DNA of 14,295 bases, taken from assembly GCA_030832695.1 (NCBI GenBank), contig JAURIP010000010.1, forward strand, positions 1 through 14,295, in the 5' to 3' direction. The DNA comes from Sediminibacterium sp. (GTDB taxonomy: Bacteria; Bacteroidota; Bacteroidia; Chitinophagales; Chitinophagaceae). Made by a program: the position numbers and the translations under genes. Below, in pieces: positions 1-7,993 of this stretch (within the stretch, counting starts at the first letter, position 1; each line of letters starts with the position of its first letter). A model generated the notes under the pieces. The model searched no databases. It was not told the DNA's origin and saw nothing but the letters and a program-made list of their open reading frames with translations.

Positions 1-130
1 AAGTGATATTGTAATTATTCAGTACATCACTAGATAAGTTTGTTTTAAGGATATTGCTTCCGCCAATCAAGCTTTGTGCATTTGCAATGCTGCTAATGCC
101 CACAAGCAAAATGAAAAAATTTTTTTTCAT
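1..130 (-). CDS. Exported protein, N-terminal fragment (probable outer-membrane beta-barrel)
   Basis: This is an open frame that starts with ATG at 130 and runs off the left edge, so only about 43 codons are visible. Residues 1-19 form a typical signal peptide: basic MKKN, a hydrophobic stretch FFILLVGISSIANA, then Q, which is the usual Bacteroidota A|Q cleavage pattern. The mature start (SLIGGSNILKTNLSSDVLN) resembles the first strand of small DUF3575- or porin-like proteins of this phylum, in which a K-T-N-L motif opens the barrel. That family assignment is inference from a short piece. It lies 44 nt after the Rrf2 gene on the same strand and could be the last member of that transcript or have its own promoter. 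I see no strong ribosome-binding sequence; the leader before ATG is A-rich. Confidence 0.65.
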   Translation of the reverse strand, partial: MKKNFFILLVGISSIANAQSLIGGSNILKTNLSSDVLNNYNIT

Positions 131-174
131 ATTTTTTTATTTAAACACCAGTATTGCGGGAGGTGCAGTAGCAA

Positions 175-594
175 TTACTTAGCTTTTTTATAATTTAAAT
201 CAGCTATTGTTCTTTTATCCAAAATGGCCAAAGTGTTATCGCGCACTTCAATCATGACTTTATTGATGCCGCATTTTTTTTCATTGCAGTCGGCGCATTT
301 TTCGTAAAAATTTAAGCTTACACAGGGTAGTAATGCTATGGGGCCTTCAATGATTCTAAAGATGCTTGATAACTTAATATTTGATGGAGCTACTGCGAAA
401 AAGTAACCCCCATTTTTTCCTTTCTTACTTTCTAAAAAACCGGCTTTGCGTAGTTCTAGCAAAATACTTTCTAAAAACTTTAATGGAATATTTTTTTCTT
501 GTGCAATTTTTGCAATCAAAATAGGGTCATCTGACTTTTCACCTGCCATATAGGAGAGTGCCTGAAGTGCATATTGTGTTTTTTTAGATAGCAT
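175..594 (-). CDS. Rrf2-family transcriptional regulator with four clustered cysteines
   Basis: This 139-residue protein has the usual Rrf2 length. Residues 1-60 form the winged helix-turn-helix: the MLSKKTQYALQAL start, helices around 26-53 and the wing SKKGKNGGYFFA at 57-67 are characteristic. The second half carries Cys91, Cys100, Cys103 and Cys108 (C-X8-C-X2-C-X4-C) inside the sequence LPCVSLNFYEKCADC. In IscR, NsrR and RsrR-type relatives, cysteines here bind an Fe-S cluster that senses iron-sulfur status, nitric oxide or redox state. A cluster here is inference. Related Bacteroidota regulators are often linked to cysteine or sulfate assimilation genes, but no such genes are adjacent here. 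The gene starts 44 nt downstream of dapB on the same strand, so it may be read from the par-dapB transcript. Its targets cannot be named from the sequence. Confidence 0.9.
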   Translation of the reverse strand: MLSKKTQYALQALSYMAGEKSDDPILIAKIAQEKNIPLKFLESILLELRKAGFLESKKGKNGGYFFAVAPSNIKLSSIFRIIEGPIALLPCVSLNFYEKCADCNEKKCGINKVMIEVRDNTLAILDKRTIADLNYKKAK

Positions 595-638
595 TGTTTT
601 GACGATTGCTTTTTATTACAACTAAATTAAGCGGTTAG

Positions 639-1355
639 TTAAAGCCCTAAAACATCTTTCATGGTAAAGGTACCCTTTTTTTCAAATGCAAATTCAGCGG
701 CCAAAACGGCGCCACTGGCAAATCCAATTCGGGTGTGTGCTGTATGTATAATTTCAATATCATCAACTTCAGAGCTGTATTTGACTATATGGGTGCCAGG
801 GGCTGGATCAATTCTTTCTGATTGAATGACCAATTCATTTGAATTTCCAGAAGCAGTATTTACCCATTTATTTTTCCTACCTAAATTAGTTAAAATTTGT
901 TCCGCAAGGGAAATAGCCGTTCCACTTGGGGCGTCCTTTTTTTCAGTATGATGCACTTCGGTCATGGAAACATCATAGCTATTATAAGATTCCATTAATT
1001 GCGCCAATTGTTTATTTAATTCAAAAAACAAATTAACGCCAATGCTATAGTTACTTGAATAAATTAATGTGCCATTTTTTTCTGCACATAAATCTTTAAT
1101 CTCGGCCCATTGGTCTAGCCATCCTGTAGACCCACTTACTACTGGCACGCCCCATGCGATACATTTTTTTACATTTTCAAAGGCGCTATGTGGCCCAGTA
1201 AATTCAATAGCAACATCGGCTTTTTGCAATGCAGCTTCGGTGAAGTCTTGGTTATTTTGAATATCTATTTTTAGAACAATCTCATGTCCTTTGCTTAAAG
1301 CAATGGATTCAATTGCCTTACCCATTTTACCATAGCCTATTAATGCAATTTTCAT
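639..1355 (-). CDS. dapB: 4-hydroxy-tetrahydrodipicolinate reductase
   Basis: DapB reduces 4-hydroxy-tetrahydrodipicolinate with NAD(P)H in the cytoplasm. This is the second committed step toward diaminopimelate and lysine, so it feeds peptidoglycan synthesis. At 238 residues it is close to the shorter, Bacteroidota-type length. Residues 3-12 (IALIGYGKMG) form the dinucleotide-binding loop. EFTGP (51-55) and SGSTGW (74-79) follow the Rossmann fold. The family signature TEVHHTEKKDAPSGTA (132-147) contains the substrate and catalytic residues His135, His136 and Lys140. The HTAHTRIGFASGA region (204-216) closes the fold. The start is the only sensible ATG, directly before the glycine loop, without an obvious Shine-Dalgarno. 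It lies 10 nt after the DUF5683 gene in the parAB transcript, an arrangement common in Bacteroidota. Confidence 0.96.
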   Translation of the reverse strand: MKIALIGYGKMGKAIESIALSKGHEIVLKIDIQNNQDFTEAALQKADVAIEFTGPHSAFENVKKCIAWGVPVVSGSTGWLDQWAEIKDLCAEKNGTLIYSSNYSIGVNLFFELNKQLAQLMESYNSYDVSMTEVHHTEKKDAPSGTAISLAEQILTNLGRKNKWVNTASGNSNELVIQSERIDPAPGTHIVKYSSEVDDIEIIHTAHTRIGFASGAVLAAEFAFEKKGTFTMKDVLGL

Positions 1356-1365
1356 ATCAATAAAT

Positions 1366-1947
1366 TTATCTTGAATGGTTGTTGTTAAAGTGAAACTGAA
1401 GCGCTAAACCCGCCTGTTTGAATTGTGGTTGATAGGTAGGTTGTATCTTAAAACTTAGATCGTTGTTGATATCAAATTCCTTTAAATGTCCCGATACGGT
1501 CGCGTCAATAACATTGACCCCCCATGTTACTATAAACCACATAATAGAGTAATCTCTGTCCTTACGAAAAATATTTCGATAACTCTGCAATGAGGAGGCG
1601 CTTAAGTTTTTTAGTAGCGGATCAATTTTTGCCACATCCGATGCGTCCCCAGCTGCCTCTTTGAATTTAGCTTCGTAGGCAAATTTTGTTTTCTTGTACA
1701 TGTCGTTATTGTAAATATAGGTAGCTGCAGGGATTGCAATAACGCCATAGACTAATGGTATTTTCCAGTATTGTTTGTTGTAAGCCTGTCCCCATCCAGG
1801 AATTAAAGCAGACCGTTTAGTGGCTTTGCTTGGAATGTGTTTTCGGATGATAAGGGTGCTGTCCTTTTTTATCGATTGGGTGCTGTCTTGACTCCAAGCA
1901 TTTAGCCCTAGGATTAAAAGCAATGTAAAAGTAAATAATAGCCGCAT
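1366..1947 (-). CDS. DUF5683 domain-containing envelope protein
   Basis: This protein has 193 residues. Residues 1-19 are a signal peptide (MRLLFTFTLLLILGLNAWSQ, cleaved before Q). A polar linker follows, then the core motif KRSALIPGWGQAYNKQYWKIP (about 44-64), which is diagnostic of DUF5683, and a hydrophobic segment LVYGVIAIPAATYIY (65-79). A second hydrophobic stretch, MWFIVTWGVNVIDATV (136-151), completes the family pattern. The C-terminal part, with short alternating strands ending in LALQFHF, could insert in or touch the outer membrane. Function is unknown. It sits 31 nt after parB and 10 nt before dapB, and I know this placement as a recurrent Bacteroidota arrangement. A role in the envelope linked to growth or division is only inferred from position. 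An AAGGA sequence lies about 12 nt before the ATG. Confidence 0.88.
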   Translation of the reverse strand: MRLLFTFTLLLILGLNAWSQDSTQSIKKDSTLIIRKHIPSKATKRSALIPGWGQAYNKQYWKIPLVYGVIAIPAATYIYNNDMYKKTKFAYEAKFKEAAGDASDVAKIDPLLKNLSASSLQSYRNIFRKDRDYSIMWFIVTWGVNVIDATVSGHLKEFDINNDLSFKIQPTYQPQFKQAGLALQFHFNNNHSR

Positions 1948-1978
1948 CCTATTAAAATTCCTTGTTATGAAAGTGAGT

Positions 1979-2902
1979 CTAGCTAATGCTTAATTGCATT
2001 GCTTCTAATATTTTATTTAATCCATTTAAGTCAGCGTACTCAACGGTGATTTTCCCACTACCATTTTTTTGATGTTGTAGTTGGACTTTTGTTGACAGAT
2101 GGCTACTTAATTTATCTTCTAATTTTTTATAAACAGGGGATAGCTGGCTTTTAGCACCAACAGTGCTTGGTGAGCTTATTTTTCCTGCTTGTGTTACTTT
2201 TCTTATTAATTCCTCTGCTTGTCTAACGGTTAATCCTTTTTCAACTATTTCCTTGAAAAGGAAAAGTTGCTTGTCCACCTCTTTGCCAATCAAAAGTTTG
2301 GCCAAACTAATGCTTAAACTACCATTGCGTAAAGCAGCTTGTATATTCGGTGGTAATTCAAGTAATCTAATATAATTTGAAACCGTAGATCGGTCTTTAC
2401 CCATTCTTTCTGCTACGTTTTCCTGCGTGTAATTAAGTTCATGCATCATGCGTTGGTAGCTTAATGCAATTTCTATTTCATTAAGATCAACTCTTTGTAA
2501 ATTTTCAAGTAATGCTAGTTCTAATAATTCTTTATCATTGCCATGTCTGATATAAGCGGGTAAATCATTAATACCTGCTAATTTTGCTGCGCGAAAACGA
2601 CGCTCACCCGCTATTAATTGGTATTTCCCATTGGCAAGTTGTGCAACCGTAATGGGCTGAATTAAATCATGAATTTGAATCGACTTTGCTAATTCTTGTA
2701 AAGCGGTTGCATCAAAATCCTTTCTAGGATTTTTAGGATTTACTTGAATATCAGTAAGTAAAATACGGTTACTTGCTACCGTTTTTTCAATGGTTGCAGC
2801 AGGGATTTTGCCAGTCGGATTTTTATAATCCGAATCAATACTTTGCAATAAAGAGCGAAGCCCTTTTCCAATTAATTCTTTATTGGGTGTACTCTTACTC
2901 AT
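1979..2902 (-). CDS. parB: ParB/Spo0J-family chromosome partitioning protein
   Basis: ParB binds parS sites, spreads as a CTP-dependent clamp and, with ParA, segregates the chromosome origin. At 307 residues it has the full chromosomal architecture. The N-terminal IGKGLRSLLQ (11-20), with its arginine, matches the segment that stimulates ParA ATPase. The CTP-binding ParB/Srx domain spans about 45-140, with the box GERRFRAAKLAG (99-110) and the LLENLQRVDLNEIE box (131-144). A helix-turn-helix for parS recognition follows at about 158-182 (YTQENVAERMGKDRSTVSNYIRLLELP). The C-terminal 255-307 is the dimerisation domain, with NGSGKITVEYADLNGLNKILEAM. The gene begins 2 nt after the parA stop, so translational coupling is likely. 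No residue essential to the fold appears lost. Confidence 0.96.
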   Translation of the reverse strand: MSKSTPNKELIGKGLRSLLQSIDSDYKNPTGKIPAATIEKTVASNRILLTDIQVNPKNPRKDFDATALQELAKSIQIHDLIQPITVAQLANGKYQLIAGERRFRAAKLAGINDLPAYIRHGNDKELLELALLENLQRVDLNEIEIALSYQRMMHELNYTQENVAERMGKDRSTVSNYIRLLELPPNIQAALRNGSLSISLAKLLIGKEVDKQLFLFKEIVEKGLTVRQAEELIRKVTQAGKISSPSTVGAKSQLSPVYKKLEDKLSSHLSTKVQLQHQKNGSGKITVEYADLNGLNKILEAMQLSIS

Positions 2903-2904
2903 AG

Positions 2905-3705
2905 TTAATCAATTATACGCTCGGCATTACTCATATTGGTCATGCCATTTTTTTGTAAAATTTCCTTGGCTAGGTTTAAATAGTTTACAGTGCCCTTGCT
3001 TTCAGCATCATATAAAATAACAGGTTTGCCTACACTAGGGGCCTCGCTTAATCTTGTATTGCGATGAATGATGGTTGAAAATACCATTTCGTCAAAATGT
3101 TTACGCACTTCACTTACTACTTGGTTGCTTAGTCTTAAGCGACCGTCATACATAGTCATTAAAATACCTTCAATTTGCAATTCAGGATTTAATCTGCTTT
3201 GAACAATTTTGATGGTATTTAAAAGTTTCCCTAATCCTTCTAGTGCAAAAAATTCACATTGTACAGGAACAATCACACTATCTGAAGCGACTAGCGCATT
3301 CACCGTGATTAATCCCAAGGAGGGTAAACAATCAATGATAATGAAATCATATTGGTCATTAATTTCATTAATCAAACCTTTTAAAACATTTTCTCTGTTA
3401 GGTAAGTTAACTAATTCAATTTCAGCGCCCACCAAATCAATATGAGATGGAATTAAATCCAAATGAGGAATTTCTGTTTTTAATACAATGTCCTTTAGGG
3501 GTGTATTATTAATCATCCCATCATATAAGCTGGTCGTAATATTATGTAAATCAAAGCCCACCCCAGTAGTGCTATTCGCCTGGGGGTCAGCATCAATTAA
3601 AAGTGTTCTGTATTCCAAAACTGCTAAGCTAGCTGCAATATTAATGGCCGAGGTTGTTTTACCAACCCCTCCTTTTTGATTCGCAATTCCAATGATTCTA
3701 GCCAT
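2905..3705 (-). CDS. parA: ParA/Soj-family chromosome partitioning ATPase
   Basis: ParA is a nucleoid-binding ATPase that works with ParB to move sister origins apart. I chose the ATG at 3705 (266 residues). A longer frame exists but begins with TTG at 3732, and the protein family starts at [13 protein letters not shown]. An AAGGA lies 10 nt before this ATG. Residues 11-18 (KGGVGKTT) are the deviant Walker A with the signature first lysine, and DADPQANST (38-46) is the A' motif. [11 protein letters not shown] (121-131) is the Walker B region, with Leu127 where many homologues have proline or serine. [13 protein letters not shown] (147-159) and the RNTRLSEAP box (216-224) are also canonical. 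The length and the parB gene next to it indicate a chromosomal rather than plasmid type. It is the first gene of the leftward cluster. Confidence 0.96.
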   Translation of the reverse strand: MARIIGIANQKGGVGKTTSAINIAASLAVLEYRTLLIDADPQANSTTGVGFDLHNITTSLYDGMINNTPLKDIVLKTEIPHLDLIPSHIDLVGAEIELVNLPNRENVLKGLINEINDQYDFIIIDCLPSLGLITVNALVASDSVIVPVQCEFFALEGLGKLLNTIKIVQSRLNPELQIEGILMTMYDGRLRLSNQVVSEVRKHFDEMVFSTIIHRNTRLSEAPSVGKPVILYDAESKGTVNYLNLAKEILQKNGMTNMSNAERIID

Positions 3706-3715
3706 ATTATAGTTA

Positions 3716-3720
3716 TCCTT
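3716..3720 (-). promoter_or_regulatory. Ribosome-binding sequence for parA
   Basis: The minus strand reads AAGGA here, 10 nt before the ATG at 3705. This favours that start over the upstream in-frame TTG at 3732. Spacing is slightly long, and Bacteroidota often initiate without a Shine-Dalgarno, so its importance is moderate. Confidence 0.4.
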
Positions 3721-3729
3721 AATTTCAAT

Positions 3730-3737
3730 CAAAAATA
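3730..3737 (-). promoter_or_regulatory. Candidate Bacteroidota -7 promoter element for the parA cluster
   Basis: Read on the minus strand this is TATTTTTG, matching the Bacteroidota -7 consensus TAnnTTTG. It would place the transcription start about 15-20 nt before the parA ATG, giving a short leader. No clear TTG is present at the -33 position, about 19 nt further upstream, so the call rests on one element in AT-rich DNA. Confidence 0.3.
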
Positions 3738-3817
3738 AGGCATAAATGGTAACTTTTTGGGATTAAATATGTTATAAATGGGGCAGTAAGGCTTAATTTT
3801 ACCCATTAATTTATGCT

Positions 3818-5053
3818 ATGAGGAATCCTGTTTTTATTTTTATACTATTATCGGTATTGATTCTGGTTGATTTCTATATTTTTTATGTTTTAAGGACCAT
3901 TTTTCAGGGATTTTCGATGACGGCCAAAACAACTGCAGGAATCATTTATTGGGCTCTGTGTATCCTTAGTTTAGGGTCTTTTTTACTTTTCCCCTATATA
4001 AGCAATCCTTTTTTCAAGCAATATTTTTTTTCAATAGGGGTGGGTTGGGTACTCACTCAGTTTTTTATGGTTACTTTTTTTGTGGTCGATGACTTGCGAA
4101 GGGGTACATTTTGGACCATCGGACAAATTTCGTCAGCGGCTGGTGCTAAGTTTATGAATACTGAAAATGGTATTCCACGTTCAACTTTTTTAAGTTGGTT
4201 GGGTGTAGGCTTGTCTTCTACTTTATTTTTTTCCTTATTATATGGATTTGGAAATAAGTACAATTACAAGTTGATTAAAAAAAAGGTAGTCATTCCTGAT
4301 TTACCCATCGCATTTAAAGGATTTAAAATAATTCATATCAGTGACATACATAGTGGTAGCTTAAAGGAAATAGCAGCAGTGAAAAAGGGGGTGCAAATGA
4401 TACACAATCAACATCCGGATCTTGTATTATTTACGGGTGATTTGGTAAATGATCGTGCCAATGAAATGGATCCATGGATGCCTGTTTTTGCAGAAATTAA
4501 AGCGCCGCATGGCGTTTTTAGCACCCTAGGAAATCATGATTATGGAGATTATGTTAAATGGGATAGTCAAGAAAATAAAATTCAAAATTTAGAAGCCCTG
4601 AAAAAAGTGCATGCAAATATGGGTTGGCGCTTATTGATGAATGAAAATGTTAAAATTGAAAAGGAGGGGGCTATTTTGCAATTAGTAGGCATTGAAAATT
4701 GGAGTGATAAAGCGAGATTTCCTAAATATGGGAAAATGGCATTGGCGATGAATGGAGTACAACCTGAGTTACCTATCATATTAATGAGCCATGATCCAAG
4801 CCATTGGGAGGCAGAAGTGATTCCAAAATATCCGCAAATAAATTTAACCTTATCTGGGCATACGCATGGAATGCAATTTGGTTTGGAAAATCCCTATTTT
4901 AAATGGAGCCCGGTTCAATGGGTGTATAAACAATGGGCGGGCTTATATGAAAAACAGCAACAGCAACTATATGTAAATAGGGGCTTTGGATTTTTAGGAT
5001 ATCCCGGTCGCGTGGGTATCATGCCTGAAATTACTTTGATAGAATTGATGTAA
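3818..5053 (+). CDS. Membrane-anchored metallophosphoesterase
   Basis: This protein has 411 residues. The N-terminal third is membrane-embedded, with hydrophobic segments at about 5-27, 41-60, 68-90 and 123-143. The rest is a calcineurin-like phosphoesterase with every metal-binding motif intact: ISDIHSG (Asp176, His178), GDLVND (Asp208), GNHD (238-241), MSHDP (His325) and SGHTHG (346-351). It resembles the YkuE/YaeI-like branch, whose characterised relatives act on lipid-linked phosphates such as UDP-diacylglucosamine. The substrate here is not deducible. Which side of the membrane the catalytic domain faces is also uncertain. It is divergent from parA across a 112-nt spacer, and the beta-barrel gene follows 66 nt downstream on the same strand. 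The ATG at 3818 begins the first membrane segment; another ATG at 3813 is out of frame. Confidence 0.9.
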   Translation: MRNPVFIFILLSVLILVDFYIFYVLRTIFQGFSMTAKTTAGIIYWALCILSLGSFLLFPYISNPFFKQYFFSIGVGWVLTQFFMVTFFVVDDLRRGTFWTIGQISSAAGAKFMNTENGIPRSTFLSWLGVGLSSTLFFSLLYGFGNKYNYKLIKKKVVIPDLPIAFKGFKIIHISDIHSGSLKEIAAVKKGVQMIHNQHPDLVLFTGDLVNDRANEMDPWMPVFAEIKAPHGVFSTLGNHDYGDYVKWDSQENKIQNLEALKKVHANMGWRLLMNENVKIEKEGAILQLVGIENWSDKARFPKYGKMALAMNGVQPELPIILMSHDPSHWEAEVIPKYPQINLTLSGHTHGMQFGLENPYFKWSPVQWVYKQWAGLYEKQQQQLYVNRGFGFLGYPGRVGIMPEITLIELM

Positions 5054-5119
5054 TTTTGTAATGTGTTTAGCATAGATACAATCGTATTTATAATTGCGTA
5101 ACCTGTCAAATATTTATTT

Positions 5120-5722
5120 ATGAAAAAATTATTCATTTCCATTTTTGTTTTTTTAGCGGTGCAATTACATGCGCAACAAAAGTTTGGATTGGGATTAAAA
5201 GTGGGACAGAATTTTTCAAAAGTGGATAATGTTGCAGTGGATCATAATGCTGCTTCCTATCATGCGGGGGTTACTATGCAAATTGGCTTATCCAAAGGGT
5301 TCAGTATTGCGCCGGAAGTTTTGTTATCGCAAACCAAATTGGAAGCCAGCCCAACACAAGCTGAATTAATCTTCAATCCAAGTTTTAAGCCTGAGACCTA
5401 CCATTTAAATTATTTGACGATACCTATTTTATTGCAATATAATGTTGTAAAAAGTTTTTTAATTCAAGCGGGTCCACAATATGGTATATTATTAGATCAA
5501 AGTAAAGATGGTCCTGAAAATGCGCGTGTTGCTTTTTCATCTGGTGAGTTTTCCATGGTGGGTGGCGCTAAATTAAACCTAGGTGGGTTCTTTCTTTATG
5601 GCAGGTATGTCATTGGGATGAATAATATTGGATCATCCACACAATTGCTGAATAATTTAAAAGACCAATCCACTTGGAAAACAAGACAATGGCAATTGGG
5701 GGTTGGAATAAATTTATTTTAA
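5120..5722 (+). CDS. Small outer-membrane beta-barrel protein (porin family)
   Basis: This protein has 200 residues. Residues 1-18 are a signal peptide (MKKLFISIFVFLAVQLHA) cleaved before QQ. The mature protein opens with KFGLGLKVGQNFSKV, the G-rich alternating pattern of the OMP_b-brl_2/PorT-like family. It continues as amphipathic strands separated by short turns (FSIAPEVLLSQTKLE, LNYLTIPILLQYNVV, FLIQAGPQYGILLD, FSMVGGAKLNLGGFFLYGRYVIGM) and ends QWQLGVGINLF, with the terminal Phe typical of barrels recognised by BamA. About eight strands fit this length. No ligand or role can be deduced. It follows the phosphoesterase by 66 nt and could share its transcript. Its last 9 nt overlap the end of the convergent DUF4954 gene. 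Confidence 0.88.
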   Translation: MKKLFISIFVFLAVQLHAQQKFGLGLKVGQNFSKVDNVAVDHNAASYHAGVTMQIGLSKGFSIAPEVLLSQTKLEASPTQAELIFNPSFKPETYHLNYLTIPILLQYNVVKSFLIQAGPQYGILLDQSKDGPENARVAFSSGEFSMVGGAKLNLGGFFLYGRYVIGMNNIGSSTQLLNNLKDQSTWKTRQWQLGVGINLF

Positions 5723-7927
5723 TTTTAGCCGTTGCTTAAGTGTATTAATATTCTCAATGATTTGATTTAATTGGGTTTGTTGTGTGTTAATAAAGCTATT
5801 ATCATCTAGTTTGCCAATCACCACATTCATCTCATCATCATTTAAATAAACCATTTTTCTAAATTGGTTGCTATAATCTTTTGCTCTCGTTGCTTTTATT
5901 CTGTCGGTAATATCCTTTTTTAGCTCTAAATAAGTGTTTAACCAAATGCCTAATTGTTTCGCACTTAAAATGTTTATTTTTTTATTTGTTGCTTGTTCTA
6001 GTATAGCTAATGCGTGTTTATTTTTTCGATCTACGTATTTTTCAGACTCGTTGGTGTAAAATTCATGCACTTGATCCCAATCTGTTAGTTTTTCATTTTT
6101 AATTTGATTTAATAAAAGGGCAACCTGTTTTTGAGGCATCAGTTGTCCGCCAACACTTATCCATTTTAAATCCTTTGTATTTAGATTTATATTTTTAACC
6201 GCACTGGCAAGTGTGTTATTTTTTTGTTTACTTAAAAGCTCGACTAATGCTTCAATTCCATAAATGAATAGCATGTTTTGAAACATTTTATATGCATCAT
6301 AGCACTTGATTAGTCTCGTTTTTCTTTTACTGTTTTCTATATTTTCTACAAAAATAGTTAGTGCGTCAACTTCTTTTTTTGTTTTAGTACTTAATATTGA
6401 ATCACCTATTTTTTGTAATTGATCCTGTGTAAGATTTGTATCTTTCTTTTCCTTAACTAATATCGCTTTTGCAACACTTATCGCAATTATTCTTAATGCG
6501 GTTACTATTTCATTGATGGTATCTGGCGCCAAGTAGTCGTATTCATAAATGGGACTTTTTTTGATGCGCTTATCTCTATCTTCATATTTTTTAGCATTTC
6601 TTGCAAGTGCATAAAAATTATATAATAACCAGTAGCCTGGCATGATGATAAGTTCGTCCTTTTCTGGATCATTGCTAATTAAAGAGAATGGGAAAGGGAT
6701 ATTTAATTCAAAATTATAATCTCCTTTATTTAACAATGCAAAACTTGCGAATTGTGAATTATGTTTAATGCTAACACATAAGCCCGGCCAAAAGCCACGA
6801 CCCATAATTACTTCGCCATCAGCACCACGACTATTATGATTTGAACCAATGGTAGCACCAGCTGCAATATTACTTTGACCCATTAATAATGCTGCACATA
6901 AAAATGAGTTATTGTGATGTTGCTCATGTGCGGGAAAGATTAAAGAATTTAGCACTTCGCAACAAGATATTGTAGCGTTTTCGCCTAAATAAGAATTGAT
7001 GAGTCTTGCACCATATTTTAGTTGTGAATAATCTGAAACAACAAATCTTACGGCTTTAATGCCATAAAATATTTTGCAACCAAAACCTACTATGCCATTG
7101 ACTAATTCGCAGCCTTCTCCAATTTGGGTTTTTGCATCGTCAGCAGAATTGATGGTAACATTCTTAATTTTATTTGCACCCTTAAGATAAGCGTCTGAAC
7201 CAATCCAAACATCTTTAATAATTTTACAATTTTTTATTACAGTACGGTCGCCAATTTTACCATAAAAGCCCAATTTGTTATCAAATTTCTTTTCTGTAAG
7301 TTTTATAAAACTATTTTGTAATACGGTATCATGCCTATTGCGCGTCCATAAGTAGGCATCACCAGCTCTCATGTTTACAAATGGCAATACTTTTCTTCCT
7401 GTATTTTCATTGCACAATTCAAGCCAAATCCTAACCTCTTCAGCTTCTCCTTTTTTAATGATACCATTGCCAAATTTAGCGTGATTGGTAGTGACTAATT
7501 CATTCACATTATTAATAATTACCTCATTGCCAATAATATAGTGAGACATATAATTTACGTTATGTATGGAAACATTATTTCCAAAATCACAACTAATAAT
7601 GGTTGAATTATATATTCCAACTGGTACTATTAAATCACTAAAGCCTAAACATATATTTTCTAAATTGCCAATACGGTTTAATCCAAAAAAAGTACAATTT
7701 TTTACTAATTCAGGGTTAAAAGAATCAGAGATTAAAATTTTACTCCAATTGTCACTCGAGTTACCGTTTCGTACTAAAATTTCAATTTCATGAGCAGTTA
7801 AATTTCTATATTGAATGCCACTTCTGTTTTGTTTATCTCTTAAATAGTATTCATCCTTGCCTTTTGGGAAGTCTGTTATAAAGTCATACCCTAAAGAGTT
7901 TAGACTAATTTTTTTTATTGTATTCAT
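5714..7927 (-). CDS. DUF4954 family protein, predicted beta-helix
   Basis: This 737-residue protein matches the DUF4954 family (plus a C-terminal part probably corresponding to DUF6819), which I recognise from Bacteroidota and Spirochaetes. There is no signal peptide, so it is probably cytoplasmic. After the N-terminal domain (RNLTAHEIEILVRNG at 41-55), residues about 75-400 contain many short hydrophobic steps such as VKNCTFFGLNRIG, TVIKNCKIIKDVWIG and YLGENATISCCEVLNSLI. This pattern suggests a left-handed beta-helix like hexapeptide acyl- or nucleotidyl-transferases. A conserved-looking core, EQHHNNSF (335-342), IGSNHNSRGADGE (360-372) and GRGFWPGL (376-383), is rich in His and Asn and is the best candidate active site. 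Residues 470-737 are mostly helical and Lys/Asn-rich. The reaction is unknown. It has its own spacer, so is probably monocistronic. Confidence 0.85.
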   Translation of the reverse strand: MNTIKKISLNSLGYDFITDFPKGKDEYYLRDKQNRSGIQYRNLTAHEIEILVRNGNSSDNWSKILISDSFNPELVKNCTFFGLNRIGNLENICLGFSDLIVPVGIYNSTIISCDFGNNVSIHNVNYMSHYIIGNEVIINNVNELVTTNHAKFGNGIIKKGEAEEVRIWLELCNENTGRKVLPFVNMRAGDAYLWTRNRHDTVLQNSFIKLTEKKFDNKLGFYGKIGDRTVIKNCKIIKDVWIGSDAYLKGANKIKNVTINSADDAKTQIGEGCELVNGIVGFGCKIFYGIKAVRFVVSDYSQLKYGARLINSYLGENATISCCEVLNSLIFPAHEQHHNNSFLCAALLMGQSNIAAGATIGSNHNSRGADGEVIMGRGFWPGLCVSIKHNSQFASFALLNKGDYNFELNIPFPFSLISNDPEKDELIIMPGYWLLYNFYALARNAKKYEDRDKRIKKSPIYEYDYLAPDTINEIVTALRIIAISVAKAILVKEKKDTNLTQDQLQKIGDSILSTKTKKEVDALTIFVENIENSKRKTRLIKCYDAYKMFQNMLFIYGIEALVELLSKQKNNTLASAVKNINLNTKDLKWISVGGQLMPQKQVALLLNQIKNEKLTDWDQVHEFYTNESEKYVDRKNKHALAILEQATNKKINILSAKQLGIWLNTYLELKKDITDRIKATRAKDYSNQFRKMVYLNDDEMNVVIGKLDDNSFINTQQTQLNQIIENINTLKQRLKLK

Positions 7928-7993
7928 TAAAATAAACTTTTAAACTATCAGTAATTGGTAATTAATGTTGATTCAATTAAAATGAAGGTAAAT

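Noticed and set aside
620..640. AACTAA/TTAGTT 6-bp dyad between the Rrf2 gene and dapB
   Set aside because: The arms are short and AT-rich, and one arm overlaps the dapB stop; it is too weak to call an Rrf2 operator.
3706..3732. N-terminal extension of ParA from TTG at 3732
   Set aside because: The nine extra residues have no family counterpart; the ATG at 3705 opens directly into [13 protein letters not shown] and has an AAGGA upstream.
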